From Lolium rigidum (Eukaryota; Streptophyta; Magnoliopsida; Poales; Poaceae), in the NCBI RefSeq assembly GCF_022539505.1, contig NC_061512.1, positions 148,163,962-148,227,961 on the forward strand: 64,000 nt of DNA. The letters are read 5' to 3'. Below, one piece after another: positions 47,001-58,518 of the stretch. The notes under the pieces were generated by a model that made no database searches, had not been told where the DNA came from, and saw only the letters and a program-made list of their open reading frames with translations. Every line of letters begins with the position of its first letter. Positions within the stretch are counted from its first letter, which is position 1. The position numbers and the translations under genes were made by a program.

Positions 47001-50000
47001 TTTCGATCCCCTGCCGCTTCTCAAACGGTGATAACGCTGCTGCTAATTGGGACCCGCATGTCATCCTCTATGTACAATCAATTTTCTTTTCTTGAATTAT
47101 TTTTGGCTCCTGATATTTGGTCACTTGCGTTTTTCTTTCAATCTCATGCCACGTTTGAAATGTTGAGGAACCTGCAGGATCATGGGACCCGCATGTCATC
47201 CTCTATGTACTATAAAACTTTCTTTTCTTGAATTATTTTTGGCTCCTCATATTTAGTCACTTGCCTTTTTCTTTCGATCTCATGCCACGTTTGAAACGTT
47301 GAGGAACCTGCAGGATCATGGGACCCGCATGTCATCCTCTATGTACTATAAAACTTTCTTTTCTAGGATTTTTTTGGAACCTCATATTTGGTCACTTGCC
47401 TTTTTCTTTCGATCCCGTGCAACCTCTCAAACGGTGATACCGCTGCTGCTAAATGGACTCGCATGTCATCCTATATGTACAATCAAGTTTCTTTTCTTGA
47501 ATTATTTTTGGCTCCTGATATTTGGTCACTTGCCTTTTTCTTTCAATCTCATGCCACGTTTGAAACGTTGAGGAACCTGCAGGCTCATGGGACCCACATG
47601 TCATCCTCTATGTACTATAAAACATTCTTTTCTTGGATTTTTTTGGCACCTCATATTTGTTCACTTGCCTTTTTCTTTCGATCCCCTACCGTTTCTCAAA
47701 CGGTGATACCGCTGCTGCTAATTGGGACCAGCATGTCATCCTCTATGTACAATCAAGTTTATTTTCTTGAATTATTTTTGGCTCCTGATATTTGGTCACT
47801 TGCCTTTTTCTTTCGATCTCATGCCACGTTTGAAACGTTGAGGACCCTGCTGGCTAATGGGACCCGCATGTCATCCTCTATGTGCTATAAAAGTTTATTT
47901 TCTTGGGTTTTTTTTCACCCTCTGATTTTTGGCTATTTCCTTTTTCTTTTGATCCCCTGCCGCCTTGGAAACGTTGAGTAAGCTACTGACTCATGGGACC
48001 CGCATATCATCCTCTATGTACAATCAACTTTCTTTTCTTTTGATCTCAAGCTGTATTTGAAACGTTGAGACCGCTGCTGCTAATTGGGACCCGCATGTCA
48101 TCCTCTACGTACAATAAAGTTTTTTCTTGGATTATCTTTGGCTCCTGATATTTTGTCACTTGCCTTTTTCTTTCGATCTCATGCCGCCTTTGAAACGTTG
48201 AGTAAGCTGCTGGCTCATGGGTCGCGCATGTCATCCTCTACGAATAATAAAAGTTTCCTTTCTTGGAGTTATTTTTGACCCCTAATTTCCGGCTATTTGC
48301 CTTTTTCTTTTGATCTCCCGCCCCCTTTGAAACGATGAGGACGCTGTTGGCAGGTACGTCCCACATGTCATCCTCTGAGAACAATAAAAGTTTCCTTTGA
48401 TGGATTTATTTTGAACCCCTAATTAATTTCTGGATATTTCCTTTTTTTTCTTTGATCCCCTGCCGCGTTGGAATCGTTGAGGATGCTGCTGCCTCATGGG
48501 TCCCGCATGTCATCCTCTTACAACGAAAATGTTTCTTTTCTTGGATTTTTTACCAACATATTTTTGGTTTATTTTTTCTTTCCATCCCCTGCCGCCTTTA
48601 AAACGTTGACGATGCTGCTGGCTTATGGGTCCCCGATGTCAGCCTCCCCGTACAAGAAACATGTGATATCTTGATAATTTTGCAGACAATAAACAGTGTA
48701 TTGCGCTCTGAGCTATTGCAAACGGATAAATTAAATATTTATTTTTACATAAACAAACTTATATGTTGAATCTCCTTGTTTTTTTTGTTTTTGCGAAGCA
48801 TAGGACTTTCCTGTTTTTTTTAGAAAATTCCGAACTTTCCTGTTTTGGAGTGGGCTGTAATTGTACGAGTCAAAAGGCCTAGAAGGATAGTTCGAAGGCC
48901 CAGATGTCCAGATGCAGCCCAATTGAAATCTTTCTTCTTGAATTTTTTTCACCCCCTGATTTATGGCTACTTCATTTTTCTTTTGGTCCTGTGCCGCCTT
49001 GGAAACGTTGAGACCGCTGCTGCAAAATGGGACCCGCATGTCATCCTCTATGTACAATAAAATTTCTTTTCTTGGATTATTTTTGGCTCCTGATATTTGG
49101 TCACTTGCCTTTTTCTTTCGATCTCATGCCACGTTTGAAACGTCGAGGAACCTGCAGGATCATGGGACCCGCATGTCATCCTCTATGTACTATAAAACTT
49201 TCTTTTCTTGAATTATTTTTGGCTCCTCATATTTGGTCACTTGCCTTTTTCTTTCGATCTCATGCCACGTTTGAAACGTTGAGGAACCTGCTCGCTCATG
49301 GGACCCGCATGTCATCCTCTATGTGCTATAAAAGTTCATTTTCATGTATTTTTTTTCACCCTCTGATTTTTGGCTATTTCCTTTTTCTTTTGATCCCCTG
49401 CCGCCTTGGAAACGTTGAGTAAGCTGCTGGCTCATGGGACCTGCATATCATCCTCTATGTCCATCAACTTTATTTTCTTGGATTTTTTTTTGACCCCCTA
49501 ATTTCTGGCTACTTTCTTTTTCTTTTGATCTGAAGCCGCATTTGAAATGTTGGGAACGCTGCTGCAAAATGGGACCCGCATGTCATCCTTTATGTACTAT
49601 AAAAGTTTATTTTTGGCGATTTCCTTTTTTTCTTTTGATCCCCTGCTGCCTTGGAAAAGTTGAGTAAGCTGCTGACTCATGGGACCCGCATGTCATCGTC
49701 TATGTACAATCAACTTTCTTTTTTTGGAGTTTTTTTCCCTAATTTCTGGCTACTTTATTTTTTCCCCTAATTTCTGGCTATTTCCCTTTTTTCGATCGCC
49801 CGCCGCCTTAGAAACGTTGAGGACGCTGCTGGCTCATGGGTCCCACATGTCAGCCTCTTTGTACGATAAAAGTTTCCTTTGTTGGATTTATTTTTGACCC
49901 CTAATTTCTGGCTATTTGCCTTTTTCTTTCGAGCTCCACCGCCTTTGAAACGTTGATGACGCTGCTGCAAATTGGATCCAATATGTCAGCATCTATGTGC

Positions 50001-50390
50001 GATAAACCTTTTCTTTCTTAGATTTTTTTTGGACACCTGATTTCGAGCTACTTGCCTTTTTCTTTCGATCTCCTGCCCCATTTGAGAAACGTCGAGAACG
50101 ATGCTGGTTCGTGGGTCCCACATGTCATCCTCTCTGAATGATAAATGTTGTGGCCGCGGCTGCAAGATATGTCCCACATGTCAGCCTGACTGTTGAATAA
50201 ACGTTTCCTTTCTCGAATTTATATTTGCCCCTGATTTCGGGCTACTTTGCCGTTTCTTTCGATCCCCTGCCGCCTTGTCAACGTTGAGGACACTGCTGCA
50301 AAATAGGTCCCACATGTCATCCTCTATGTAGAATAAATGTTTCCTTTCTTGGATTATTTTTTCTTTCGATCTCTGGCCGCATTTCAATGA
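44034..50390 (+). mobile_element. Probable CACTA-type element, left end seen, filled by a tandem array
   Basis: CACTACAAGAAAAGTGGCCA at 44034 is a classic En/Spm-type terminus. It interrupts an inverted satellite-like copy right after ...TTTTTGAAAT. Two inverted GGCCATGGCCGACGA phrases follow. No matching CTTTTCTTGTAGTG right end was found anywhere to its right, and no transposase, so the element is truncated or the terminus is fortuitous. Nearly everything after 44370 is the ~135-bp array. Confidence 0.5.
44370..50390. repeat. ~135-bp tandem array, roughly 40 units, with higher-order structure
   Basis: GGGACCCGCATGTCATCCTC begins units at 44503, 44638, 44773, 44907, 45042 and so on, about 135 bp apart. 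Each unit contains TTTCTTTTCTTGGATT, TTTTTCTTTCGATCCCCTGC and AAACGTTGAG. Two non-repeat spacers of about 250 bp (46566-46815 and 48681-48930), starting TGCAGACAATAAACAG, are near-identical and 2,115 bp apart. The units around them also correspond, so a block of about 2.1 kb was duplicated as a whole. The many short ORFs here (SSMYYKTFFSW-like) are translations of the repeat, not genes. Confidence 0.92.
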
Positions 50391-50689
50391 TGAGGACGCA
50401 GGTATTGGGCCGTTATCTCCTGAGCTAGTCGGCCCACGTAAATTACCATGTAGATTGTCGTACAGTACGAGTACCTTTTTTTCTATCCTGAAATCTAACC
50501 GGCGGGCGCGTGCCAGACGTACGTTCCGGGCACACCCACTAGACGACAACTGATGCGTAAGCTATCTGATATCAGGTGCCGTTTTCTGAAAAAATGTAAC
50601 TTTTAAACCGTGCGGCGGAATTACAATCCGTTTTCACTTCTACAATCCCCACGACGAGAGCTTCGAAACTAGACCACATTTTCATATGT
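50391..50689. other. Unassigned spacer between arrays
   Basis: Moderately GC-rich; no gene seen. 50580-50690 resembles the lead-in of the following short-repeat region. Confidence 0.35.
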
Positions 50690-51235
50690 TTCGACGAATT
50701 TTTTAAACAAGCAACTTTGATGCGCGACAAAGCAATTTTGTTATGCAGCAAAATAACTTTGGTATGTGACAAAGCAACTTTGATATGCAACTAACATATG
50801 CACTTTTTGGTACACAAAGGCACAACTTTGATGCCCGACAACAATTTTAGTGTCAATCGGAGCATTTTCAATGTGTGACGAAGGAACTTAAGTGCCCTGC
50901 ATAGCAACCTTGGCGCCCGGTGACGTAGTTTTTTAACCTTGCAGAGCAACTTTGGCGTCCGACCGAGCAAATTTAGTGTCCTGCAGAGCAACTTTGGTAC
51001 TCGAGAGAGCAAATTTGGTTTGTGATGGTCTAATTTTGGCGTCCATCAAAGCAACTTTGGAGTCCACCGAATAAATTTTGATGTATGGATGAGCAACTTT
51101 GGCATCCAGCGATGCAACTTTCATTGTGAATGTAGATTTACGTTGTGCAGCAAAATTGCTTCGTCCCGCACTAAAGTTGCATCGTCTTGCATTATAATTG
51201 CTATATCGCACGTAGAAGTTGCTTTAGAAAAAACA
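50690..51235. repeat. Degenerate short-unit array built on GCAACTTTGG
   Basis: AGCAACTTTGGCGTCCGAC-like phrases recur irregularly every 25-35 bp (for example 50707, 50740, 50770, 50954, 50985, 51047, 51092). From about 51155 the motif appears inverted (AAAGTTGCATCGTCTTGCA, AGAAGTTGCTTT), so the array changes polarity near its right end. Confidence 0.75.
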
Positions 51236-51400
51236 TTATAAAAATACATAGAAATGAGATCTAGTTTTGAAGAGCTCAGCGTAAGAAATTCAAAAGTGAA
51301 AGCGGATCTTAATTTCGACATCTGGTGCAAAAGTTATACGATTTTGAACATTTATAAAGGAAAACTAATCTAAATTATTTCACGCCTGATCGTTACCAAA

Positions 51401-52341
51401 ACAAAGATCTTCATGTCTGCTACTCCACCAAAAAACAGACCAGCATGTATTCATCACAATACGGGTAGCTAATTTAGGAAAAATGTGTTCATCATGGGAT
51501 TCAAACAAAGATCTTCATCTCTGCTAAATTTTGATTTCACCAAAAACCGAACAGCGTGTGTTCATGACGTTAACTTCACGAACACTATGGTTTCTCTATA
51601 AAATAAGGTCACCATCCGTTCCTTTACGGAAGGCATTTGCGAAAAGTGTCTTTGGCTCATGGGCACCAGTGCTCCTGCTGTTTAAAAAAAATCAAAAATC
51701 ATACATATTTGTTTCAAAAAAATCTGAAAATAAATGTAGACAAAATAATTAAAGTAACCTACAAGCGTGTAAAATTTAATATGAAATTCTTTATATTGTA
51801 GACTACACAAAAAAGACAAAATCTGTTGAAATTTGGAGATCTGAAATATGCATACCCAGATCCACACATTTATTATTTTTGTGTAGCCCAGAATTTTTTG
51901 TATTTGAAACTGAAATTTTTCACGCTTATGGGACCATTCATTAGCTACACCATGATATTTTTTCTAATTTTTTTGAAACACTTAAATATGTTTTTTATTT
52001 TTTCTAAAATAGCAGGAGCACTGGTGCCCAAGAGCACCAAATCTCTTAGGCATTTGCGCCTAATAGCGCGAGCTTAGCTAATTTTTGAAGAAAAAAATAT
52101 GTCCATTGTGGTATTCAGGACAAAGATCTTCATGTCTGGTACTCCACCAAACAACAGACCAGCATGTATTCATCACAATACGGGTAGCTAATTTGTGAAA
52201 AATATGTTCAGCACGGGATTCAAACAAAGATCTTCATCTCTGCAAAATTTTGATTTCACCAAAAACTGAACAACGAATGTTCATGAGGTTAAGCTCACGA
52301 ACACTATGTTTTCTCTATAAAATAAGGTCACCATCCGTCTC
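51401..52341. repeat. ~104-bp tandem repeat interrupted by a MITE
   Basis: ACAAAGATCTTCAT starts units at 51401, 51505, 52120 and 52224, with 104 bp inside each pair. The pairs are near-identical over about 220 bp, including TTCTCTATAAAATAAGGTCA. Removing the 406-bp MITE and one copy of its target duplication leaves a near-continuous array. It ends just beyond the 3' end of the DUF295-like gene. Confidence 0.85.
51642..52047. mobile_element. Mutator-like MITE, about 406 bp
   Basis: Flanked by 11-bp direct copies of AGGCATTTGCG (51631-51641 and 52048-52058), in the size range of Mutator target duplications. The inverted ends share GGGCACCAGTGCTCCTGCT (left near 51661, right complement near 52012-52030). 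The interior is AT-rich and non-coding. Confidence 0.82.
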
Positions 52342-52348
52342 TTATTTC

Positions 52349-54761
52349 TCAAGGAAAAACAGGTGGAAGTGTTGGGGCGAACCACATGGGTGCTTCAGCT
52401 CTATGTTCAATCTTCTCTTTTTTGTACTGCAATCTTGAGCCTATGGCAGGAGCTCCATTGACGTGCATTCTGCACCAATTTGGCCTTGGACGTATCCATG
52501 TATCACGGGCGCGATTGTGGGTAGCAAAGACACAGTCAGGTTTGAACAATTGGAAATCTGGTTCTGCAGCCTCTGCGTCGATTGGCGGGGGTAGCATGAA
52601 AATTGGGTGATTGAGTCCAAGAAATAAAGAACGCCCCTTCAAATTGTTCAATCTTTCCCACCTTGCCTCTTCTACAGGGTCCAAGGTATGGGCAGATCTC
52701 AAGAAAACGTAGCACCGTACCAAAGGATAAGACCTCAGCTTGTTACCCATATGTAATATTGGAGGACCGAGGATGGGCCGATAACCCTTAACCTGAATCC
52801 ACGCGAGATCGGATTCACCAGTAATGGACTCTGCTCTCATTGGTGCCAGGAACCAAGTGCGCTGGTTAGAAAATCCAAGAAATACATCTTCATCTTCATC
52901 ATTATGATTATCACCATCATCATCTAATTCTTCATCATCTAATTCTTCATCATCTAATTCGTCTTCTTCTAATTCTTCTTCTTCTTCTAATTCTTCTTCT
53001 TCTAATTCTTCTACATCAGCATCATTATCTTCATCGGCACCTCCATCGCCTTGAGCCACATTTGCTTCATCATCTTCCATGACAGCATCTCCCTCGATTT
53101 GAGCCAAAATTGCAGCCGCTTCTGCTTCTTCATCTTCAATGACATTGGCGTCAATGAGATGCGGGGCTGCATGTGTCCCTGCAATGCACAAAGATCAACC
53201 ACAATGCAGCAAGTAGGAACTACACTGTAAATTATCTCTTCTCTTCTATCTTCTATCTTCTATCTTCTATCTTCTACTACTATAAGGCACCAGTTTTGAA
53301 CAAGACATGTAGCAGCAATTCCAACTGTTGGTGTCCAAAATCTAACGGTTGGGATTAGAGGTATTCGCGTGAAAAAAATACCACACCAGTGTCCACGTGT
53401 TTCTAGAACCGTCATGTTTCCATTATGATGAAAAATCAGAGCAGCCTCACACCGATATCACACGTCCCACTTGATAGTGATTAAGAAAGGTTCCAATTTT
53501 TTGTTCATATTTATAAACTGTATGCTCACACTTATTTTGATGGTATAACCAAAATATTAGTTGTATTGAAAGTTTGAACAACATTTAGAACGAACTTACA
53601 TCAGTATTGCGATTCGTAATTGGTCCAACATGTGCAGCATGCCATTTACTAGTTAAGACATAAAACAAAGACTCACCACAGGTATATGGTTCCCAAACCA
53701 GAACATCTCCATACGGATATGTAACTGCGTATACACGATGCAGGTGTGAACTTGTACCATATCCAGAAATGCCCATGGCATCGACATAGCTGGTTCCTTC
53801 AAAGAATTTGGGGTTTCCCAGGATATTCCACTCCTTTTCTAGGGGCGCTTGTAGGATAGCGATCAAGTAGTCAAATACAACGATTACCTCGTAATGCCAT
53901 GGCCCTGCTAGATCATCTTTGTACGGCTTCTTGACGATCCGTACTTTGAGCAGTTCCAAACTTTTATCTATTTTGTATTTGAAGAGGAATGGTGGGCTGG
54001 CATTCCACCATTCACGAGTAGGGCCCAAAGAAATTCCTGCATCTTGCAGAGATGGAAGAGGTATAATAGTATCTGATATGTATATGTTGCGGATCGTCAA
54101 GTGCCCGTCCTGCTGGACAAATGCCACCCAGTCGCCGTTACAACCCACCCAGTGCATGGGTCCATGTCCATCCAGTTCCTCCTTGGTATGGATAAATGCT
54201 GGAACTGTCGGCTTGTCTAATGGCATCGGCAACGCGTGAATGCCCTGCAAATAGGATTTGTTTCAAAATTGTCTATGCATGCAAGGTATTCGACAGAATG
54301 AAGAGCGGATTGTGCAGAACTAACGCACAGATGCAATGGATAAATAAAGCAATTCCGAAGAGTACATGTGCATAGTGAAGGCAGCAAACCTTACAGTACT
54401 CCCAAATTAGGTGATGATCTTGAGTCTAAATATATGCATGATGTTTGGCAGTAAGAAAAATTGATTGAAAAAACACAAGCTGAAACGAGACGACTAAATA
54501 AATAAATACTCTTACAGTATTGTCGCGGTCGTCTGGCCATGTCTCGGGGTCGCAGTGGAGCAGGCTCGGTACACCGAACGGAACCTTATGCGCTCCGCGG
54601 ATGACATGCCACATGTTGATCATGCCTCGAGCGAGGCGACCAGTGCTGAGGATATCCGCCCGCTCGGCTATGTTATCCACCAGTGGGTAGTGGAGGTTGC
54701 CCCACCCCATGGACTGGTGGTAGCAATCAGGAATCTCCTCAACCTTACGCTTCTGCTTCAT
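52349..54761 (-). CDS. DUF295 / F-box-like gene, three exons
   Basis: Exon 1 (54761-54516, from ATG) has an F-box-like segment (WGNLHYPLVDNIAERADIL, RLARGMINMWHVI) and ends at GTAAGAG. Exon 2 (54244-53600, after TTTGCAG) carries the DUF295 pattern: MHWVGCNGDWVAFVQQDGHL, IIPLPSL, PWHYEVIVVFDY, HRVYAVTYPYGDVLVWE. It ends at GTAAGTT. Exons 1 and 2 join in phase 0. Exon 3 (about 53178-52349, after CATTGCAG) starts with a long Asp/Glu repeat, then GRSLFLGLNHPIFMLPP and KPDCVFATHNRARDTW, typical of the DUF295 C-terminus. The join of exons 2 and 3 at these sites is out of phase by one base, so a missed small exon, a different splice site or a frameshift is involved. Proteins of this group are predicted SCF receptors or orphan beta-propellers. 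The acidic insert is unusual. Gene identity is solid; integrity is not. Confidence 0.8.
52885..53025 (-). repeat. Asp/Glu-coding trinucleotide-type repeat in exon 3
   Basis: The plus strand shows repeated ATCATCTAATTCTTC and TTCTTCTAATTC units, encoding ELEEEELEEEEELEEDELDD in the minus frame. Length changes by slippage would stay in frame only in 15-bp or 3-bp steps. Confidence 0.85.
53234..53280. repeat. TATCTTC microsatellite in intron 2
   Basis: About five 7-bp units of CTTCTAT, within the intron between exons 2 and 3 of the minus-strand gene. Confidence 0.85.
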
Positions 54762-54898
54762 TGGAGTCGGTAATCTAATGCAAGGGAGAGAGGGGTGAAT
54801 GGGAGAAAGAGACAGAAGAGGGTTTTTTGGAGAAGATGCAGTAGTACTACGATACTAGGAGGTGGAGATGCGGGGCATATGTTTCCGGGGGAGAGGAA
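54762..54898 (-). promoter_or_regulatory. Residual upstream region of the DUF295-like gene
   Basis: Only 137 bp remain between the start codon and the A LTR. The stretch is purine-rich with GAGAGA runs on the plus strand. I see no clear TATA box, so the original promoter was probably displaced, or the LTR now supplies upstream sequence. Confidence 0.45.
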
Positions 54899-55910
54899 TG
54901 ATACGTCTCCGACGTATCGATAATTACTGATGTTCCATGCCACTTTATTGATGATACCTACATGTTTTATACATACTTTATGTCATATTTATGCATTTTC
55001 CGGCACTAACCTATTAACGAGATGCCGAATAGCCAGTTGCTGTTTTCTGCTGTTTTTGGTTTCAGAAATCCTAGTAAGAAAATATTCTCGGAATTGGACG
55101 AAATCAACGCCCAGGGGCCTATTTTTCCACGAAGCTTCCAGAACACCGAAAGGGAACCGAAGTGGGGCGACGAGGCGCCGCCACACTAGGGCGGCACGGC
55201 CCTAGTGTGTGGGGCACCCGTCAGCCCTCCGACTCCGCCCTTCCGCCTACTTAAAGCCTTCATCGCGAAACCTCCAGTACCGAGAGCCACGATACGGAAA
55301 ACATTCCAGAGACACCGCCGCCGCCAATCCCATCTCGGGGGATTCAGGAGATCGCCTCCGGCACCCTGCCGGAGAGGGGAATCATCTCCCGGAGGACTCT
55401 TCACCGCCATGGTCGCCTCCCGAGTGATGAGTGAGTAGTTCACCCCTAGACTATGGGTCCATAGCAGTAGCTAGATGGTCATCTTCTCCTAATTGTGCTT
55501 CATTGTTGGATCTTGTGAGCTGCCTAACATGATCAAGATCATCTATCTGTAATGCTACATGTTGTGTTTGTTGGGATCCGATGAATAGAGAATGCTATGT
55601 TATGTTGATTATCAATCTATTATCTATGTGTTGTTTATGATCTTGCATGCTCTTCGTTATTAGTAGAGGCTCTGGCCAAGTTTTTGCTAGTAACTCCAAG
55701 AGAGAGTATTTATGCTCGATAGTGGGTTCATGCCTCCATTAAATCTGGGACAGTGACAAAAAGTTCTAAGGTTGTGGATGTGATGTTGCCACTAGGGATA
55801 AAACATCGATGCTATGTCTAAAGATGTAGTTGTTGATTACATTACGCACCATACTTAATGCAATTGTCTGTTGTTTGCAACTTAATACTGGAAGGGGTTC
55901 GGATGATAAC
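54899..55910 (+). repeat. 5' LTR of family A copy 2, first part
   Basis: Starts TGATACGTCTCCGACGTATC and follows 30887-31924 closely until GGATGATAAC, where B copy 2 interrupts. Confidence 0.92.
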
Positions 55911-57617
55911 TGATACGTCTCCGACGTATCGATAATTTCTTATGTTCTATGCCATATTATTGATGATACCTACATGTTTTATGCACACTTTATGTCATAT
56001 TCGTGCATTTTCTGGAACTAACCTATTAACAAGATGCCGAAGTGCCGGTTCCTGTTTTCTGCTGTTTTTGGTTTCGAAATCCTAGTAACGAAATATTCTC
56101 GGAATTGGACGAAACGAAGACCCAGGTTCCTATTTTCACCGGAAGCATCCAGAACACCCGGGAAGGACCAGAGGGGGGGCACCGGGCCCCCAGACCATAG
56201 GCCGGCGCGGCCCAGGCCCTGGCCGCGCCGCCATATGGTGTGGCCACCCCTTCGACCCTCCTGCGCCGCCTCTTCGCCTATATAAAGCCTCCGTCGCGAA
56301 AACCCTGATGCGAAGAACCACGATACGGAAAACCTTCCAGAGCCGCCGCCATCGCGAAGCCAAGATCCGGGGGACAGGAGTCTCTGTTCCGGCACCCTGC
56401 CGGAGCGGGGAAGTGCCCCGGAAGGCTTCTCCATCGACACCGCTGCCATCTCCACCGCCATCTTCATCACCGCTGCTGCTCCCATGAGGAGGGAGTAGTT
56501 CTCCATCGAGGCTCGGGGCTGTACCGATAGCTATGTGGTTCATCTCTCTCCTATGTGCTTCAATACAATAATCTCATGAGCTGCCTTACATGATTGAGAT
56601 TTATATGATGATGCTTGTAATCTAGATGTCATTATGCTAGTCAAGTGAGTTTTACTTATGTGATCTCCGGAGACTCCTTGTCCCACGTGTGTAAAGGTGA
56701 CGAGTGTGTGCACCGTGTGGGTCTCTTAGGCTATATTTCACGGAATACTTACTCACAGTTATGAATGGCGTAGTGAAGTGCTTATTTATATCTCTTTATG
56801 ATTGCAATGTGTTTTGTATCACAATTTATCTATGTGCTACTCTAGTGATGTTATTAAAGTAGTTTATTCCTCCTGCACGGTGTAATGGTGACAGTGTGTG
56901 CATCCGTGTTAGTACTTGGCATATGCTATGATCATGATCTCTTGTAGATTGTGGAGTTAATTATCATTATGATAGTATTGATGTGATCTATTCCTCCTAC
57001 ATAGCGTGAAGGTGACAGGTGTGCATGCTGTGTTAGTACTTGGTTTAGTCGTGTTGATCTTTCTTGCACTCTAAGGTTATTTAAATATGAACATTGAATT
57101 GTGGAGCTTGTTAACTCCGGCATTGAGGGTTCGTGTAATCCTACGCAATGTGTTCATCATCCAACAAGAGTGTAGAGTATGCATTTATCCGTTACGTTAT
57201 GTGATCAATGTTGAGAGTGTCCACTAGTGAAAGTCTAATCCCTAGGCCTTGTTCCTAAATATCGCTATCGCTGCTTGTTTACTCGTTTTACTGCGTTACT
57301 ACTGCTGCGTTACTACTGCTTGTTTACTCGTCCTGGGCAAAGCACTTTTACGGTGCCGTTGCTACTACTTATTCATACCACCTGTATTTCACTATCTCTT
57401 CGCCGAACTAGTGCACCTACTAGGTGTGTTGGGGACACAAGAGACTTCTTGCTTTGTGGTTGCGGGGTTGCATGAGAGGGATATCTTTGACCTCTTCCTC
57501 CCCGAGATCGATAAACCTTGGGTAATCCACTTAAGGGAAACTTGCTCGCTGTTCTACAAACCTCTGCTCTTGGAGGCCCAACACTGTCTACAAGAATAGA
57601 AGCTCCCGTAGACATCA
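55911..57617 (+). repeat. 5' LTR of B copy 2
   Basis: TGATACGTC...GTAGACATCA. It differs from the 3' LTR at about 25-30 places, more than half of them in CTG or CAG contexts. Confidence 0.95.
56279..56287 (+). promoter_or_regulatory. TATA box of the family B LTR
   Basis: TATATAAAG about 370 bp inside the LTR, after a GC-rich stretch. It is repeated in the 3' LTR at 61461-61469 and is the likely core promoter of the element. Confidence 0.65.
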
Positions 57618-57627
57618 AGCACTTTTC

Positions 57628-57644
57628 TGGCGCCGTTGCCGGGG
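57628..57644 (+). other. Primer-binding site of B copy 2 (tRNA-Asp)
   Basis: TGGCGCCGTTGCCGGGG is a perfect complement of the plant tRNA-Asp 3' end including CCA, ten bases after the LTR. Confidence 0.95.
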
Positions 57645-57782
57645 AGGAAAGGTAAAAAGGCACTCATACTTCGGTTCCAGGTAACAGTACTTTTCTGGCG
57701 CCATTGTGTGTGTGCTCGAAGCTATTTCCTTTAGATCCTGCAATTGCATCTTTTTGTTTCTTGTTTACACTAGTTTGGCATA

Positions 57783-58518
57783 ATGGACAACAATGAGCTT
57801 CTTATTCTATTTCCTGATTTAAAACATGGATTGTTTGATGCGAAAATTAAAAAACCTATGGAATCTTATTTGCATGCTGGTAGTAATATTAGTATGAACG
57901 CTTTGAACACCATTGTTGATAATAATATAGAAAGTTCTAAGCTTGGGGAAGTCTGGTTTTCATGATATTTTCAGTCCCCCAAGCATTGAGGAGAAAATTT
58001 TCTTTGATGATACTTTGCCTCCTATTTATGATGATTATAATAGTGGTCTTTTGGTACAACCTACTATGGAGAGTAAATTTTATTGTGATTATACTATGCC
58101 TCCTACACTTGATGAGAATAATAATGATAGCTACTTTGTTGAATTTGCTCCCGCTATTACTAATAAAATTGATTATGCTTATGTGGAGAGTAATAATTTT
58201 ATGCATGAGACTCATGATAAGAATGCTTTATGTGATAGTTATATTGTTGAGTTTGCTCATGATGCTACTGAAAGTTATTATGAGAGAGGAAAATATGGTT
58301 GTAGAAATTTTCATGTTACTAAAACACCTCTCTATGTGCTGAAATTTTTGAAGCTACACTTGTTTTATCTTCCTATGCTTGTTACTTTGCTCTTCATGAA
58401 CTTGTTTACTTACAAGATTCCTATGCATAGGAAGCATGTTAGACTTAAATGTGTTTTGAATTTGCCTCTTGATGCTCTCTTTTGCTTCAAATACTATTTC
58501 TTGCGAGTGCATCATTAA
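57783..58518 (+). pseudogene. Family B ORF with hydrophobic C-terminal domain, one frameshift
   Basis: Starts MDNNELLILFPDLKHG at 57783, 139 bp after the primer site. Around 57950 one extra base (GAAGTCTGG against GAAGCTGG in copy 1), plus a 6-bp loss, shifts the frame. It continues to the stop at 58518, about 245 residues in all. Asp/Tyr-rich motifs (PPSIEEKIFFDDTLPPIYDD, CDYTMPPTLDEN) precede the conserved tail: YYERGKYGCRNFH, the hydrophobic LKLHLFYLPMLVTLLFMNLF, then PMHRKHVRLKCVLNL. It is the only ORF of the element and takes the position where gag would normally be. It has no resemblance to the gag of family A at 63607. Function unknown. Confidence 0.8.

Noticed and set aside
44500..50000. 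Regular repeats resembling a CRISPR array, and many short ORFs
   Set aside because: Units are head-to-tail 135-bp repeats without unique spacers, in a plant genome. The ORFs are repeat translations.
50391..54300. Search for the right terminus (CTTTTCTTGTAGTG) matching the CACTA-type end at 44034
   Set aside because: No such sequence was found, so a complete second CACTA element is not claimed.
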